Assembly: GCA_008932955.1 (NCBI GenBank) | Contig: WBXE01000050.1 | Span: 1-12,852 of the forward strand | Length of the DNA: 12,852 nucleotides | Direction of reading: 5' to 3' | Origin: Verrucomicrobiota bacterium | GTDB taxonomy: Bacteria; Verrucomicrobiota; Verrucomicrobiia; Verrucomicrobiales; Akkermansiaceae | Shown here: in pieces, positions 1 to 6,401 of the stretch | Layout: each line of letters starts with the position of its first letter | How positions within the stretch are numbered: the stretch's first letter is position 1 | Made by a program: the position numbers and the translations under genes | The notes under the pieces: model-generated | Seen by the model: only the letters and a program-made list of their open reading frames with translations | Database searches by the model: none | What the model was told of the DNA's origin: nothing

Positions 1-1
1 A

Positions 2-949
2 CTCAAAATCGCCGTCGATGGCGAGACGGTCGATCTGCTGCACCAACCCGCCGAAAAAGAGGATGTGGATATCCGCCTCGAAATTGCCCGCTCGGCGAAA
101 ACGACCACTGATGAGTTGTTAGCTCTGCGGGTGCGCTCCGGCGATGCCAATGCCCTGCCCGAGCCGGGTGCCGCCGCAGCTCCCTTGGTGCCCTTGCGCG
201 AACTGGTAACCATCGAGCACGGCGTCGTCGAGAAAAGCCTCTATCACAAAAACCTGATGCCCGTCACCTATGTCATTGGCGACGTCGCCGGGTTAGTTGA
301 AAGCCCGGTGTACGCCATTCTCAAGATGAACGAGGCATTGAAAAAACTCGACACCCGGGATTGCGGCGGCAGCGGTGCCACCTTGCAAATTCACAATGCC
401 AGCATGCCATTTTCCGATGCCGAGCCGTCGCTCAAATGGGATGGCGAATGGCATATCACCATCGAGGTGTTCCGCGACCTTGGCTCGGCCTTCGCCGCTT
501 GTTTGGTATTGATCTATGTGTTGATGGTCGGCTGGTTCCGCTCGTTCATTACCCCGGCCATTGTTATGATCGCCATCCCGTTCTCACTCGTCGGGATTCT
601 GCCTGCCCACGGCTTGATGGGGGCGTTTTTCAGCGCCACGAGCATGATCGGATTTATGGCCGGCGGCGGCATCGTGGTTAGAAATTCGATCATTCTGGTG
701 GACTTCATCGAACTGCGCCTGCGCGAAGGCATGGCCCTCAGCGAAGCAGTCATCGATGCCGGGGCGGTGCGCTTCCGGCCGATGTTGCTCACCGCCATGG
801 CGGTCATCGTCGGTGCCGCAGTCATTCTGGCCGATCCGATTTTCCAGGGTCTGGCTATCGCACTGATGGCCGGCGAGGTAGCCAGCCTGCTCATCTCCCG
901 GATGGCCGTGCCGCTGCTTTATTATGCATTCAACTGCAAGAAGGGATAG
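2..949 (+). CDS. RND efflux transporter permease subunit (C-terminal part, 5' end outside window)
   Basis: The frame is open from the first bases, so this is the 3' end of a gene whose start lies to the left; about 315 residues are visible, roughly the last third of a ~1,000-residue RND pump. The visible part starts in the periplasmic porter/docking region and runs into the C-terminal membrane half. Hydrophobic segments include AFAACLVLIYVLMVGWF, the next one around ITPAIVMIAIPFSLVGILPA, the FMAGGGIVVRNSIILVDF helix (the usual G-x-G-I-V-x-N-x-I-L-L-x-D signature of TM10), RPMLLTAMAVIVGAAVILA and a last helix before the stop. RND permeases are inner-membrane proton/drug or metal antiporters working with a periplasmic adaptor and an outer-membrane channel; neither partner is in view. 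The C-terminus is short, ending right after the last helix. The substrate cannot be read from this part. The family call is firm. Confidence 0.9.
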   Translation, partial: LKIAVDGETVDLLHQPAEKEDVDIRLEIARSAKTTTDELLALRVRSGDANALPEPGAAAAPLVPLRELVTIEHGVVEKSLYHKNLMPVTYVIGDVAGLVESPVYAILKMNEALKKLDTRDCGGSGATLQIHNASMPFSDAEPSLKWDGEWHITIEVFRDLGSAFAACLVLIYVLMVGWFRSFITPAIVMIAIPFSLVGILPAHGLMGAFFSATSMIGFMAGGGIVVRNSIILVDFIELRLREGMALSEAVIDAGAVRFRPMLLTAMAVIVGAAVILADPIFQGLAIALMAGEVASLLISRMAVPLLYYAFNCKKG

Positions 950-951
950 CG

Positions 952-1021
952 CGTGTGGAACGACACTTGCCAAATGTCGTGGCTTGCGCCCCCCCATTCA
1001 CACGGGACTTTGGCAAGTCCC
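952..1021. repeat. Nested inverted repeats just after the RND gene
   Basis: Four pairings can be read directly. CGACA (961-965) pairs with TGTCG (975-979). The 10-mer ACTTGCCAAA (965-974) is the exact reverse complement of TTTGGCAAGT (1009-1018). GGGACTT (1004-1010) and AAGTCCC (1015-1021) form a 7-bp stem with a TGGC loop. CGTGTG (952-957) pairs with CACACG (999-1004). The arms overlap, so alternative folds compete. There is no T-run, so a classical terminator is unlikely, although the position directly after the stop codon fits an mRNA 3'-end structure or a REP-like element. Confidence 0.6.
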
Positions 1022-1216
1022 GCTCCCAAGCTCCGCATTACCAGATTACCCGTGATTTCCTGGCCAATCCGCAACAGATGTTCAAGATCCTGTTCGCACA
1101 AGATGACGCGACAGGGGGAGATAACAAAAGTGCGGTGAGTGTCCGGCGGAATGCCTCGGAGAGCGTGACTTGGTCGCGAGTTGTTGGAGTTGCGCGCGAG
1201 AATATCTGTTGCATTC

Positions 1217-1242
1217 CAGCGGCGCGCCTATGACCGCCGCTG
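1217..1242 (-). repeat. Interspersed palindromic repeat, copy 1 (CGGCGGTCATAG core)
   Basis: CAGCGGCG (1217-1224) and CGCCGCTG (1235-1242) form a perfect 8-bp stem around a 10-base loop. Read on the minus strand the element contains CGGCGGTCATAGGC, one base different from the CGGCGGTCACAG core of the copies at 1329-1375 and 8038-8084. It is therefore a third, more diverged member of the same small family. Confidence 0.55.
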
Positions 1243-1265
1243 CACATGAACCGCCAATGAATCCG

Positions 1266-1326
1266 CCGCACTCCGACACTCGCCAGCAAGCTGGCTTGGC
1301 CTGGCGGCAGCAAGCTGCCGCACTCC
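1266..1326. repeat. Twin AA-loop hairpins flanked by a 9-bp direct repeat
   Basis: GCCAGC-AA-GCTGGC (1282-1295) and CGGCAGC-AA-GCTGCCG (1305-1320) are two tight hairpins with identical loops and near-identical stems, nine bases apart. The pair is bounded by two copies of CCGCACTCC (1266-1274 and 1318-1326). This layout of paired palindromes resembles REP/BIME elements. I infer that it recurs elsewhere in the genome; only this copy is in the window. Confidence 0.6.
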
Positions 1327-1328
1327 AA

Positions 1329-1375
1329 GCGCTATCTCATGCGTATCGGCGGTCACAGGCCGCTGCTACAATCCA
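1329..1375 (+). repeat. Interspersed palindromic repeat, copy 2 (CGGCGGTCACAG core)
   Basis: The unit starts with GCGCTAT (1329-1335), carries the 12-base core CGGCGGTCACAG (1347-1358), whose GCGG...CCGC ends can pair, and finishes with a GC-x-A-x-AAT-x-C tail. The same order of blocks, with small changes, is found on the minus strand at 8038-8084. It lies directly upstream of recF and supplies the only -10-like hexamer there. Confidence 0.65.
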
Positions 1376-1456
1376 TCTCAGAGGCATTGCAACAGTTACT
1401 ATTGCGCGCTCACAGCGGATCGCCGCTTTCCATCGGCTGGATTTCGGGCTACGGCT

Positions 1457-2527
1457 ATGGGCGTGATCCGCTCGCTCCGGTTGATGAACTTCCGCTGTTT
1501 TGAATCGCTGGCCATTGAGGTGCCGGCGAGCGGTGGCGTGTTTGTGGGCAACAACGCACAAGGGAAAACCTCAATCCTCGAGGCGCTGTGCGTGTTGGTG
1601 CGGCTCCACTCGCCACGTAGCCACCGCCTTGCCACGCTGGCACGCAGTGGCAGTGCTGGCTTCGGCGTGGCGGGTGACCCATGGCAACAGGAGCGGCAGG
1701 TCCGCCAATCGCGCGATGGCCTGCGATTCAAGGTGGACGGCGAAATCCGTGCCAGTCAGGGGGCTTACCTCAACGACGGCGGCCTGGTGGTGTGGATGGG
1801 CAACGAGGACCTCGACCTCATCCGGGGCCCCGGTGAACAACGCCGGCGTTACCTGGATTTTCTCGGTGCCCAACTCGATTCGGACTACCGCCGCGCCTGG
1901 TCGCGCTACCGGTTGGCGCTGCGAGCGAAAAACCTGTTGCTCAAAGACGCCAGGCCGCGGGATGCGGAAATTTTATCCTACGAGGAAATTCTCGTTGTCA
2001 CCGGCACGCTGCTGATGGAAGCCCGCGCCCGCCTGATAGCCGAACTCGCGCCGCTAGCCGCCGCCGCCCAATGCATCGTCAGCGGCAAGGATGAGATTTT
2101 GACGCTGCACTACCTGCCCGCCAGTGGTCCGGACTTGCGCGAGGCCATGCTGCAGGCTCGCGAGCGTGAGTCGCGATTGCGCCAGGCGGTCGTTGGCCCC
2201 CATCGTGACGAGCTCGGGCTTCGGCTCCACGGCATGCCTGCCGCCGATTACGCCAGCGAAGGGCAGTTGCGCACACTGGCCCTAGCGCTCAAGCTCGCCC
2301 AAGGCAAATTGCTGGAACAACGCGCCGGCACGCCCCCGATCTACTTGATGGATGATATTTTTGGCGAGCTCGATCCGGGCCGCCGCAATGCACTGATGAA
2401 CTATCTGCCAGGTAGGGCCCAGAAATGGATCACCACCACCCACCTCGACTGGTTGCGGGACACTCCAGCGGTGGCAGAGATCGCCCGCTTCCAGGTGGCT
2501 GGCGGCAATGTTAGCCGGCCAAGCTAA
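1457..2527 (+). CDS. recF: DNA replication and repair protein RecF
   Basis: RecF is a cytoplasmic SMC/Rad50-like ATPase that helps load RecA at gaps in single-stranded DNA bound by SSB, together with RecO and RecR. The 356 residues match the family length (E. coli 357). The N-terminus has the usual 'hydrophobic-L-x-NFR' start (SLRLMNFRCF), Walker A GNNAQGKTS at about 31-39, an ABC-type signature region around SEGQLRTLALALKLAQ (about 267-282) and Walker B with D-loop in YLMDDIFGELD (about 296-306). The ATG at 1457 is preferred; GTG at 1463 would also keep the family start. No Shine-Dalgarno sequence is visible. recF often sits in a dnaA-dnaN-recF-gyrB cluster, but here it is alone, preceded by repeats and followed by a minus-strand block. 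Identification is firm. Confidence 0.95.
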   Translation: MGVIRSLRLMNFRCFESLAIEVPASGGVFVGNNAQGKTSILEALCVLVRLHSPRSHRLATLARSGSAGFGVAGDPWQQERQVRQSRDGLRFKVDGEIRASQGAYLNDGGLVVWMGNEDLDLIRGPGEQRRRYLDFLGAQLDSDYRRAWSRYRLALRAKNLLLKDARPRDAEILSYEEILVVTGTLLMEARARLIAELAPLAAAAQCIVSGKDEILTLHYLPASGPDLREAMLQARERESRLRQAVVGPHRDELGLRLHGMPAADYASEGQLRTLALALKLAQGKLLEQRAGTPPIYLMDDIFGELDPGRRNALMNYLPGRAQKWITTTHLDWLRDTPAVAEIARFQVAGGNVSRPS

Positions 2528-2676
2528 GGAGCGACGATGCTTTGTGTCATGGGGAGCGACGACCCTACTGTCGTCGTGGGGAAGTAGCGAGCCTTCGGCG
2601 CGTCGTCATGGACCGCGCTTCCGCTACCACCACAGGAATGTGGCGGCTCCATGCGCTCTGCGAGCGCCCCCTAAAT
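2528..2676. repeat. Hairpin cluster between recF and the zinc-ribbon gene
   Basis: The 149-base gap between two convergent genes holds three perfect hairpins: CGACGAC (2557-2563)/GTCGTCG (2570-2576), CCACA-GGAA-TGTGG (2630-2643) and GCGCTC-TGC-GAGCGC (2653-2667). A GGAGCGACGA unit appears twice, at 2528 and 2553. None has a following T-run. They may serve as bidirectional 3'-end structures for the two convergent genes or simply be interspersed repeats. Confidence 0.55.
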
Positions 2677-2910
2677 TCACGCCAGATCCTTGGCTGTGAC
2701 GGAGGTTTGCTCGCGTGAGCCGAGAAGGCGGGCTTGGCGCACCACCTGGGTCGGGGTGGCGTCAAAGCGAAAGCTATGGCAATTCGGGCAAATATCCGTG
2801 CCGCCACCGACGATCGAATTGCAGCCCTCACATACCTTGTAGGCTGCCGGATTGGCGGCAATCTTGGCGGCGGCTTCGGCCCGTGTGCTGGGTGGCTTGG
2901 AGTCTGGCAT
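2677..2910 (-). CDS. Small zinc-ribbon protein next to rpsT
   Basis: A 77-residue protein with one clear domain: Cys27-x2-Cys30 and Cys41-x2-Cys44 (CEGC...CPNC) form a four-cysteine zinc ribbon of the kind seen in small nucleic-acid or ribosome-associated proteins. It is preceded by a short Ala/Lys-rich helix-like stretch and followed by a basic tail. The ATG at 2910 is chosen; the frame stays open to a TTG at 2961, but the extra 17 residues look like untranslated spacer. It lies 66 bases downstream of rpsT on the same strand with no terminator between, so co-transcription from the rpsT promoter is likely. No function can be assigned. I recall similar small ribbon proteins from verrucomicrobial genomes, but only as uncharacterised. 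That it is a real gene is fairly sure from the intact metal site. Confidence 0.75.
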   Translation of the reverse strand: MPDSKPPSTRAEAAAKIAANPAAYKVCEGCNSIVGGGTDICPNCHSFRFDATPTQVVRQARLLGSREQTSVTAKDLA

Positions 2911-2976
2911 GACTGGATGAAAAAAGCGGTACCGGCTGGCGGTCCGCTTGTTTCGAAACAATTAGCGGGCCTGGTA

Positions 2977-3240
2977 TCAGGCGAGGACAGCCAAGGCCTT
3001 GGCGGTCTTGCGCTTGAGATTGGCGGCCTTGTTGGGGTGGATGAGGTTGCGCTTGGCAGCCTTATCCACGGCGGAAGCGAAGGTGCTCGCGGCGGTGGCG
3101 GCGGCGGGTTGATCGCCAGCGGCGACGGCAGCAAGGGTCTTGCGGCGAAGCGTCTTCATGCGGTTTTTTTCCGCGCGATTGCGTTCGGTGCGGACTTCAG
3201 TTTGACGGACGCGCTTGAGGGCGGATTTCGTGTTGGCCAT
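2977..3240 (-). CDS. rpsT: 30S ribosomal protein S20
   Basis: S20 binds 16S rRNA and is a primary assembly protein of the 30S subunit. The 87 residues match the family length. The start MANTKSALKRVRQ and the basic TERNRAEKNRMKTLRRKT helix are diagnostic, as is the later HPNKAANLKRKTAKAL block, where most S20 proteins read H-x-N-x-A-A-R-x-K-S-R-L. The composition is strongly Lys/Arg/Ala, as expected for this helical rRNA-binding protein. No Shine-Dalgarno sequence precedes the ATG at 3240. A good promoter lies about 45-75 bases upstream, so this gene leads a short transcript that probably includes the zinc-ribbon gene. Identification is firm. Confidence 0.96.
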   Translation of the reverse strand: MANTKSALKRVRQTEVRTERNRAEKNRMKTLRRKTLAAVAAGDQPAAATAASTFASAVDKAAKRNLIHPNKAANLKRKTAKALAVLA

Positions 3241-3285
3241 GGTATTGGGGGAGAGGTTGCCGGAGTTTGAAACGGCGGGCAGCGA

Positions 3286-3313
3286 ACCTTAAAGACTCGC
3301 GCCTAGCTGTCAA
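3286..3313 (-). promoter_or_regulatory. Likely sigma-70 promoter of rpsT
   Basis: On the minus strand a perfect TTGACA -35 box (3313-3308) is followed after 16 bases by TAAGGT (3291-3286), a weaker -10 box. Transcription would start near 3279 and leave a leader of about 40 bases before the S20 start codon. The perfect -35 box fits a strongly expressed ribosomal-protein gene. Confidence 0.55.
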
Positions 3314-3332
3314 GCTCGGGTTTGTGGTATTT

Positions 3333-4034
3333 TCAGGAACGCTGTTTGGTGACTGCCGAAGTTGGCATGGATGGCTGCGCTTGGGCGGACCTGCCGAGTT
3401 GGGCGGCTTGGGCCGAGTCAGCGGCGCGGGCGGAAGCAATGGAAGTATTGACGACGAAAACATCGGCGCCAAGGCCGACGCGGTTGTAGAGATCGATGAC
3501 GTCGCTGCCGCCCATGCGGATGCAACCATAGGAGGCAGGGGTGCCTAGACGGTATTCTTCGGGGGTGCCGTGGATGTAGATGCAACGCGCAAAGGCGTGG
3601 CGGTTGGCCGCTTCGGTCCCGCGCAGCCACAGAATGCGACTTACGATCGGGTCGCGGCCAGGGGCATTTGGGGAAATCACTTCACCGGTGAACCGGCGCT
3701 GCTTGAACACCCCGCCGGCCGGCGCGTGGTCGCCAATTTTGCGACTCACTTCCATGCGGCCCAGGGGCGTGCAATAGCTGCCGTTGCGATCGCCAAGGCC
3801 AAATTTGGAAGTGGAAATTTTGTAGGATTTGACCGGTTGGCCATAGCGCACCAGCAGCAGTCGCTGGTCGCGGACGCTGACGATCACTTTGTGGGCTCCG
3901 TCCTTGGGGGCATAGCCGCAACTGGTGAAGCCCAAAGCAACGAGGAGGCCGCCACTGGCCAGCAGCAAGCGGCGGAGCGGGGAGTATCCGGGGCGTTGCC
4001 CGGAGTCAGGGTTTATCGCGGAAGGAGGCGTCAC
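3333..4034 (-). CDS. L,D-transpeptidase (YkuD/ErfK family), predicted lipoprotein
   Basis: These enzymes form or remodel 3-3 peptidoglycan cross-links, or attach proteins to peptidoglycan, in the periplasm. From the GTG at 4034 the protein has 233 residues: a short basic region (LRR, 20-22), a hydrophobic stretch and a lipobox-like FTSC with Cys39, so a lipidated, membrane-anchored enzyme is likely. The YkuD domain follows. The catalytic motif is His155-Gly-Thr, 12 residues, then Ser168-Tyr169-Gly170-Cys171-Ile-Arg-Met; the nucleophile Cys and upstream His are intact, but the usual His of SHGC is Tyr. The tail (about 195-233) is Ala/Gln/Ser-rich. The frame extends upstream to 4169, but that part overlaps the glycosyltransferase and has no signal-peptide character, so the GTG start, overlapping the upstream gene by 29 bases, is preferred. 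Translational coupling with that gene is likely. Confidence 0.88.
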   Translation of the reverse strand: MTPPSAINPDSGQRPGYSPLRRLLLASGGLLVALGFTSCGYAPKDGAHKVIVSVRDQRLLLVRYGQPVKSYKISTSKFGLGDRNGSYCTPLGRMEVSRKIGDHAPAGGVFKQRRFTGEVISPNAPGRDPIVSRILWLRGTEAANRHAFARCIYIHGTPEEYRLGTPASYGCIRMGGSDVIDLYNRVGLGADVFVVNTSIASARAADSAQAAQLGRSAQAQPSMPTSAVTKQRS

Positions 4035-5514
4035 TGGTGAGGATGGGCGCGAGCGCAGGAAGCAGGCGGGCGAGGGAAGACAGCGAGGTGTAGAAAAATC
4101 CCACTGGGAAAGGCATGAGCAAGACCGCCGATGCCCAGCGGCCCTGCATGACTGCCTCGGCGACGACAAAGAGGAAGAAAAACCCGAACAGCAACTCGAC
4201 GAAGGGGGTGAGGGTCTTCATGGCCTTGTAGCTGCTGTTTTTCCAATCGTGGCGCTTGGCTTGGCCGATGCCGTACTTGGGGGTGCGGACGAAGCCGGAC
4301 TGATGGTTGCAGAGAGCCTCAATGACGGCCTTGGCATTGCTGATGGACATGCCGATGCCTAAGGCGAGGAGCAGAGGCAGGTAGGGGATTTCCCGCCACC
4401 ACGAGCCGGGCCGCAGCGCCTTTTGCGAAACCAGATAGAACAGGACCACCGACACCGACGAGAAGAAGAAAATCGGTACGTTGACGATGTAGTAGCCGTA
4501 TTTGCCGAAGTCTGGCTGGCAGTGCTGGTTGGGATAGATCAGGAAGCACAGGCAGATGAGCATCAGGTAGGCGAAATTGGACGTCAGGTGGGCGGTGGCC
4601 TCCATTTTGATGAACAAGGGCACGTCGGCCCTCCAGATGGCGGGGAGGACTTTTTTGCAAACTTGGATGGAGCCTTTGGTCCAGCGGTGTTGTTGGCTCT
4701 TGAAGCCGTCCATATCCACCGGCAACTCGGCGGGTGTTTCCACGTCATTGAGGAAAATGAAGCGCCAGCCTTTGAGCTGGGCGCGGTAGCTGAGGTCCAT
4801 GTCCTCGGTGAGCGTGTCGTGTTCCCAGCCGCCGGCGTCGGTGATGCAGGATTTGCGCCAAATGCCGCCGGTGCCGTTGAAGGTGAAGAATCGGCCCGAG
4901 CGGTTGCGGGCGGTTTGCTCGAGCTCGAGGTGGCCGTCGAGGAACATCGCCTGAATGCGGGTGAGCACGTTGTAGGTCCGGTTGAGGTGGCCCCAGCGCG
5001 TCTGAATCAGACCGATGCGCTCATCGGTGAAATAGTGGATGGTTTTCTGCAGCAAGTCGGGATTGGGAACAAAATCGGCATCAAGGATGAGCAGGTATTC
5101 GCCCTTGGCGGTTTGGGTGCCATTTTCCAGCGCGCCGGCTTTGTAGCCAGTGCGGTCGCTGCGGTGAATGTGCTCAGCGTCGAAGCCGCGGGCTTGCAGG
5201 CGGGCGATGCCTTCGCGGCAGATGTCCACCGTTTCGTCGGTCGAATCGTCCAATAGCTGAATCTGGATTTTTGCTTGCGGGTAATCGAGGGCGGCGACCG
5301 AATCGAGCAAGCGGTCGACGACGTGCATTTCGTTGAAGACGGGGAGCTGGATGGTGACCAGTGGCAGTTCGGCGAAGAGTTTGAGGGGCTGGGGGCGCTT
5401 GCTGGAGTGTTTCAGGTACAGGAAAACAATGGTCAAGCGGTGCGAGCCGTAGCCAGCCAGGCCGATCAGGACCATGATGTAGCAGAAATACCAGAGGGGA
5501 GAGGACCAATCCAT
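4006..5514 (-). CDS. Membrane GT2 family glycosyltransferase, cellulose-synthase-like
   Basis: A 502-residue processive-type GT2 enzyme, likely using a nucleotide sugar on the cytoplasmic face to build a beta-linked glycan. Order: an N-terminal helix (about 6-32), the GT-A domain beginning with LPVFNE (58-62), an acidic pair in LLDDSTDE (Asp89/Asp90), DADF (Asp145, Asp147; metal/UDP site), TED (236-238; catalytic base) and QxxRW (274-278; acceptor/processivity motif), then four or more membrane segments from about 310 on. These are the D, DxD, D, QxxRW hallmarks of cellulose/mannan synthase-like enzymes; there is no PilZ domain. The ATG at 5514 (MDWSSPLWYF) is chosen because the frame upstream to 5640 looks non-coding. 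No Shine-Dalgarno; the leader is pyrimidine-rich. It overlaps the L,D-transpeptidase gene at its 3' end. The product (glucan, mannan or other) cannot be told from the sequence. Confidence 0.9.
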   Translation of the reverse strand: MDWSSPLWYFCYIMVLIGLAGYGSHRLTIVFLYLKHSSKRPQPLKLFAELPLVTIQLPVFNEMHVVDRLLDSVAALDYPQAKIQIQLLDDSTDETVDICREGIARLQARGFDAEHIHRSDRTGYKAGALENGTQTAKGEYLLILDADFVPNPDLLQKTIHYFTDERIGLIQTRWGHLNRTYNVLTRIQAMFLDGHLELEQTARNRSGRFFTFNGTGGIWRKSCITDAGGWEHDTLTEDMDLSYRAQLKGWRFIFLNDVETPAELPVDMDGFKSQQHRWTKGSIQVCKKVLPAIWRADVPLFIKMEATAHLTSNFAYLMLICLCFLIYPNQHCQPDFGKYGYYIVNVPIFFFSSVSVVLFYLVSQKALRPGSWWREIPYLPLLLALGIGMSISNAKAVIEALCNHQSGFVRTPKYGIGQAKRHDWKNSSYKAMKTLTPFVELLFGFFFLFVVAEAVMQGRWASAVLLMPFPVGFFYTSLSSLARLLPALAPILTSDASFRDKP

Positions 5515-5908
5515 AAAAGTGAGGGGGAGGGGATAATTGGGAAATGCGGGATCGACCGTGGCTTGGGTGCAATTCAAGGCGCCCACAGGGAAATGGGGCT
5601 GGTGATGGCACAAAATAGCCGGGCGAAGCGCGTAGGACAACAGAATTGGCGACGCGAGTCAAGCGCCGATTCTCCGGGCTAGCGGCAAGGAGGAGCGGGT
5701 ATTCTCCCCGATCTGGGTCACTTGGGCGATGCCGGAACGAGACAGTCAGAGGTGGCGGGCAGGATGCCCGCGCCACGTGTTCCGGGCATCCTGCCCGCCG
5801 CCTCTGTTTGAACAACCCAAAGTATTAAATGGCTGTATTGGGTCTTCTGCGATCACCCATTGCCTTTGCGGCCGTTGCGACCTGCCGTAATTTTTCAAGT
5901 GAGAAGGA
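5515..5908. other. Gene-free stretch upstream of the glycosyltransferase
   Basis: About 390 bases between two minus-strand genes. The centre is taken by a long inverted repeat (5747-5806). A shorter pair, ACCCAA and TTGGGT, flanks 5815-5845. No open frame with family character and no convincing promoter for the glycosyltransferase was found. TTGAAT and TTGCAC hexamers occur on the minus strand around 5565-5580, but without a good -10 partner. Confidence 0.5.
5747..5806. repeat. Long inverted repeat: 23-bp stem, 14-base loop
   Basis: The arms 5747-5769 and 5784-5806 are complementary at 22 of 23 positions, and the exception is a T opposite G that can still pair in RNA. The arm carries GGCGGGCAGGATGCCC. 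There is no T-run on either side, so it is not a standard terminator. I recall similar GGCGGGCAGGATGCCCG palindromes between genes in verrucomicrobial genomes; that makes an interspersed repeat (REP/MITE-like) the likeliest reading. In RNA it would form a very stable hairpin between the small membrane-protein gene and the glycosyltransferase gene. Confidence 0.8.
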
Positions 5909-6283
5909 TCAAGGGTCTGGCCGATTCGGAAATCGCCCCGCCGGGATGTTTTCCTCAGCCACCTCGAAGGGCCGGCTGGGCGCGGGCTGGTCCGGCGTCC
6001 ACGGGTGGAGAAAATGGTGGTGGCCATGCCAGTCGGGCAGAGCATAGGCGGCGGCGGCGACCGTGGTGATGTAGAGCAAGGGGATGATGAGGATGGACAG
6101 TCCGAAGGTGCCGAAGGCCATCAGTGCCGAGATGAAACCCGTGAGGATATTGCCGCCGACGAGCAAGCCGATGCCGCTGACGTAATGGTGCTTGTAGAGG
6201 TGGCCCAAACCCGGCAGCACGCTGAGCATGGCGGCCATCTTGTGGCGATCCGGCGAGTTCAAACCCGAAGTTACTTCATTCAT
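5909..6283 (-). CDS. Small two-helix membrane protein, unknown function
   Basis: A 124-residue protein I cannot name. A short soluble start is followed by SVLPGLGHLYKHHY (21-34), a pattern like the P-G-x-G-x-x-Y element that leads into the first helix of TM2-type small membrane proteins. Then come two hydrophobic segments (about 36-57 and 59-82) and a soluble tail with a His-rich WHGHHHFLHPW stretch (85-95) and a Pro-rich end. The start at 6283 is supported by AAAGGAGG, the clearest Shine-Dalgarno sequence in the window, so it is very probably a real, well-translated gene. It is divergent from fabI and shares the 118-base gap with it. The His cluster hints at metal binding, but that is only a suggestion from composition. 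Confidence 0.75.
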   Translation of the reverse strand: MNEVTSGLNSPDRHKMAAMLSVLPGLGHLYKHHYVSGIGLLVGGNILTGFISALMAFGTFGLSILIIPLLYITTVAAAAYALPDWHGHHHFLHPWTPDQPAPSRPFEVAEENIPAGRFPNRPDP

Positions 6284-6289
6284 GGGTAG

Positions 6290-6297
6290 CCTCCTTT
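6290..6297 (-). promoter_or_regulatory. Strong Shine-Dalgarno sequence AAAGGAGG
   Basis: AAAGGAGG on the minus strand, six bases before the ATG at 6283. Most genes in the window lack a recognisable Shine-Dalgarno sequence, so this one stands out and fixes the start of the small membrane protein. Confidence 0.8.
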
Positions 6298-6401
6298 AAC
6301 CCTCAAACATTGCGCAGCAAACGCCCTGATAGCAAGCAAAATCCCCTCCCGGGAAATATTCGGGGTTGCATTACCGGTCTTGGCCGGGAATGCTGGCGCC
6401 G

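Larger units (their letters stand above)
950..1456. other. Gene-free stretch between the RND gene and recF, filled with short repeats
   Basis: About 500 bases without a convincing gene. Several short open frames exist, but none shows a family motif, and the frame running into the recF start is built from repeat sequence. The stretch holds at least four separate palindromic elements (listed individually). Between them, 1035-1130 reads in one frame as a protein-like segment (RDFLANPQQMFKILFAQD), which might be a decayed gene remnant but matches nothing I know. A TACAAT hexamer at 1366-1371, inside a repeat, could act as a -10 box for recF, but no good -35 box stands at the right distance. Confidence 0.6.

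Noticed and set aside
955..1233. Open frame of 92 codons after the RND gene as a real gene
   Set aside because: Its start and end are made of palindromic repeats, and only a short inner part looks protein-like; treated as gap sequence with a possible remnant.
1339..1503. A 54-codon open frame (MRIGGHRPLLQSI...) overlapping the recF start
   Set aside because: Its first part is translated from the dispersed CGGCGGTCACAG repeat and its last part is an out-of-frame reading of recF; no ribosome-binding site or family likeness.
4035..4169. A longer L,D-transpeptidase starting at the ATG at 4169
   Set aside because: It would overlap the GT2 gene by 164 bases, and the added residues are out-of-frame readings that hide the signal peptide; the GTG at 4034 gives a proper lipoprotein start.
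5515..5640. A longer glycosyltransferase starting from TTG at 5640
   Set aside because: The extra 42 residues show no membrane or family features, while MDWSSPLWYF at 5514 begins directly with the first helix.
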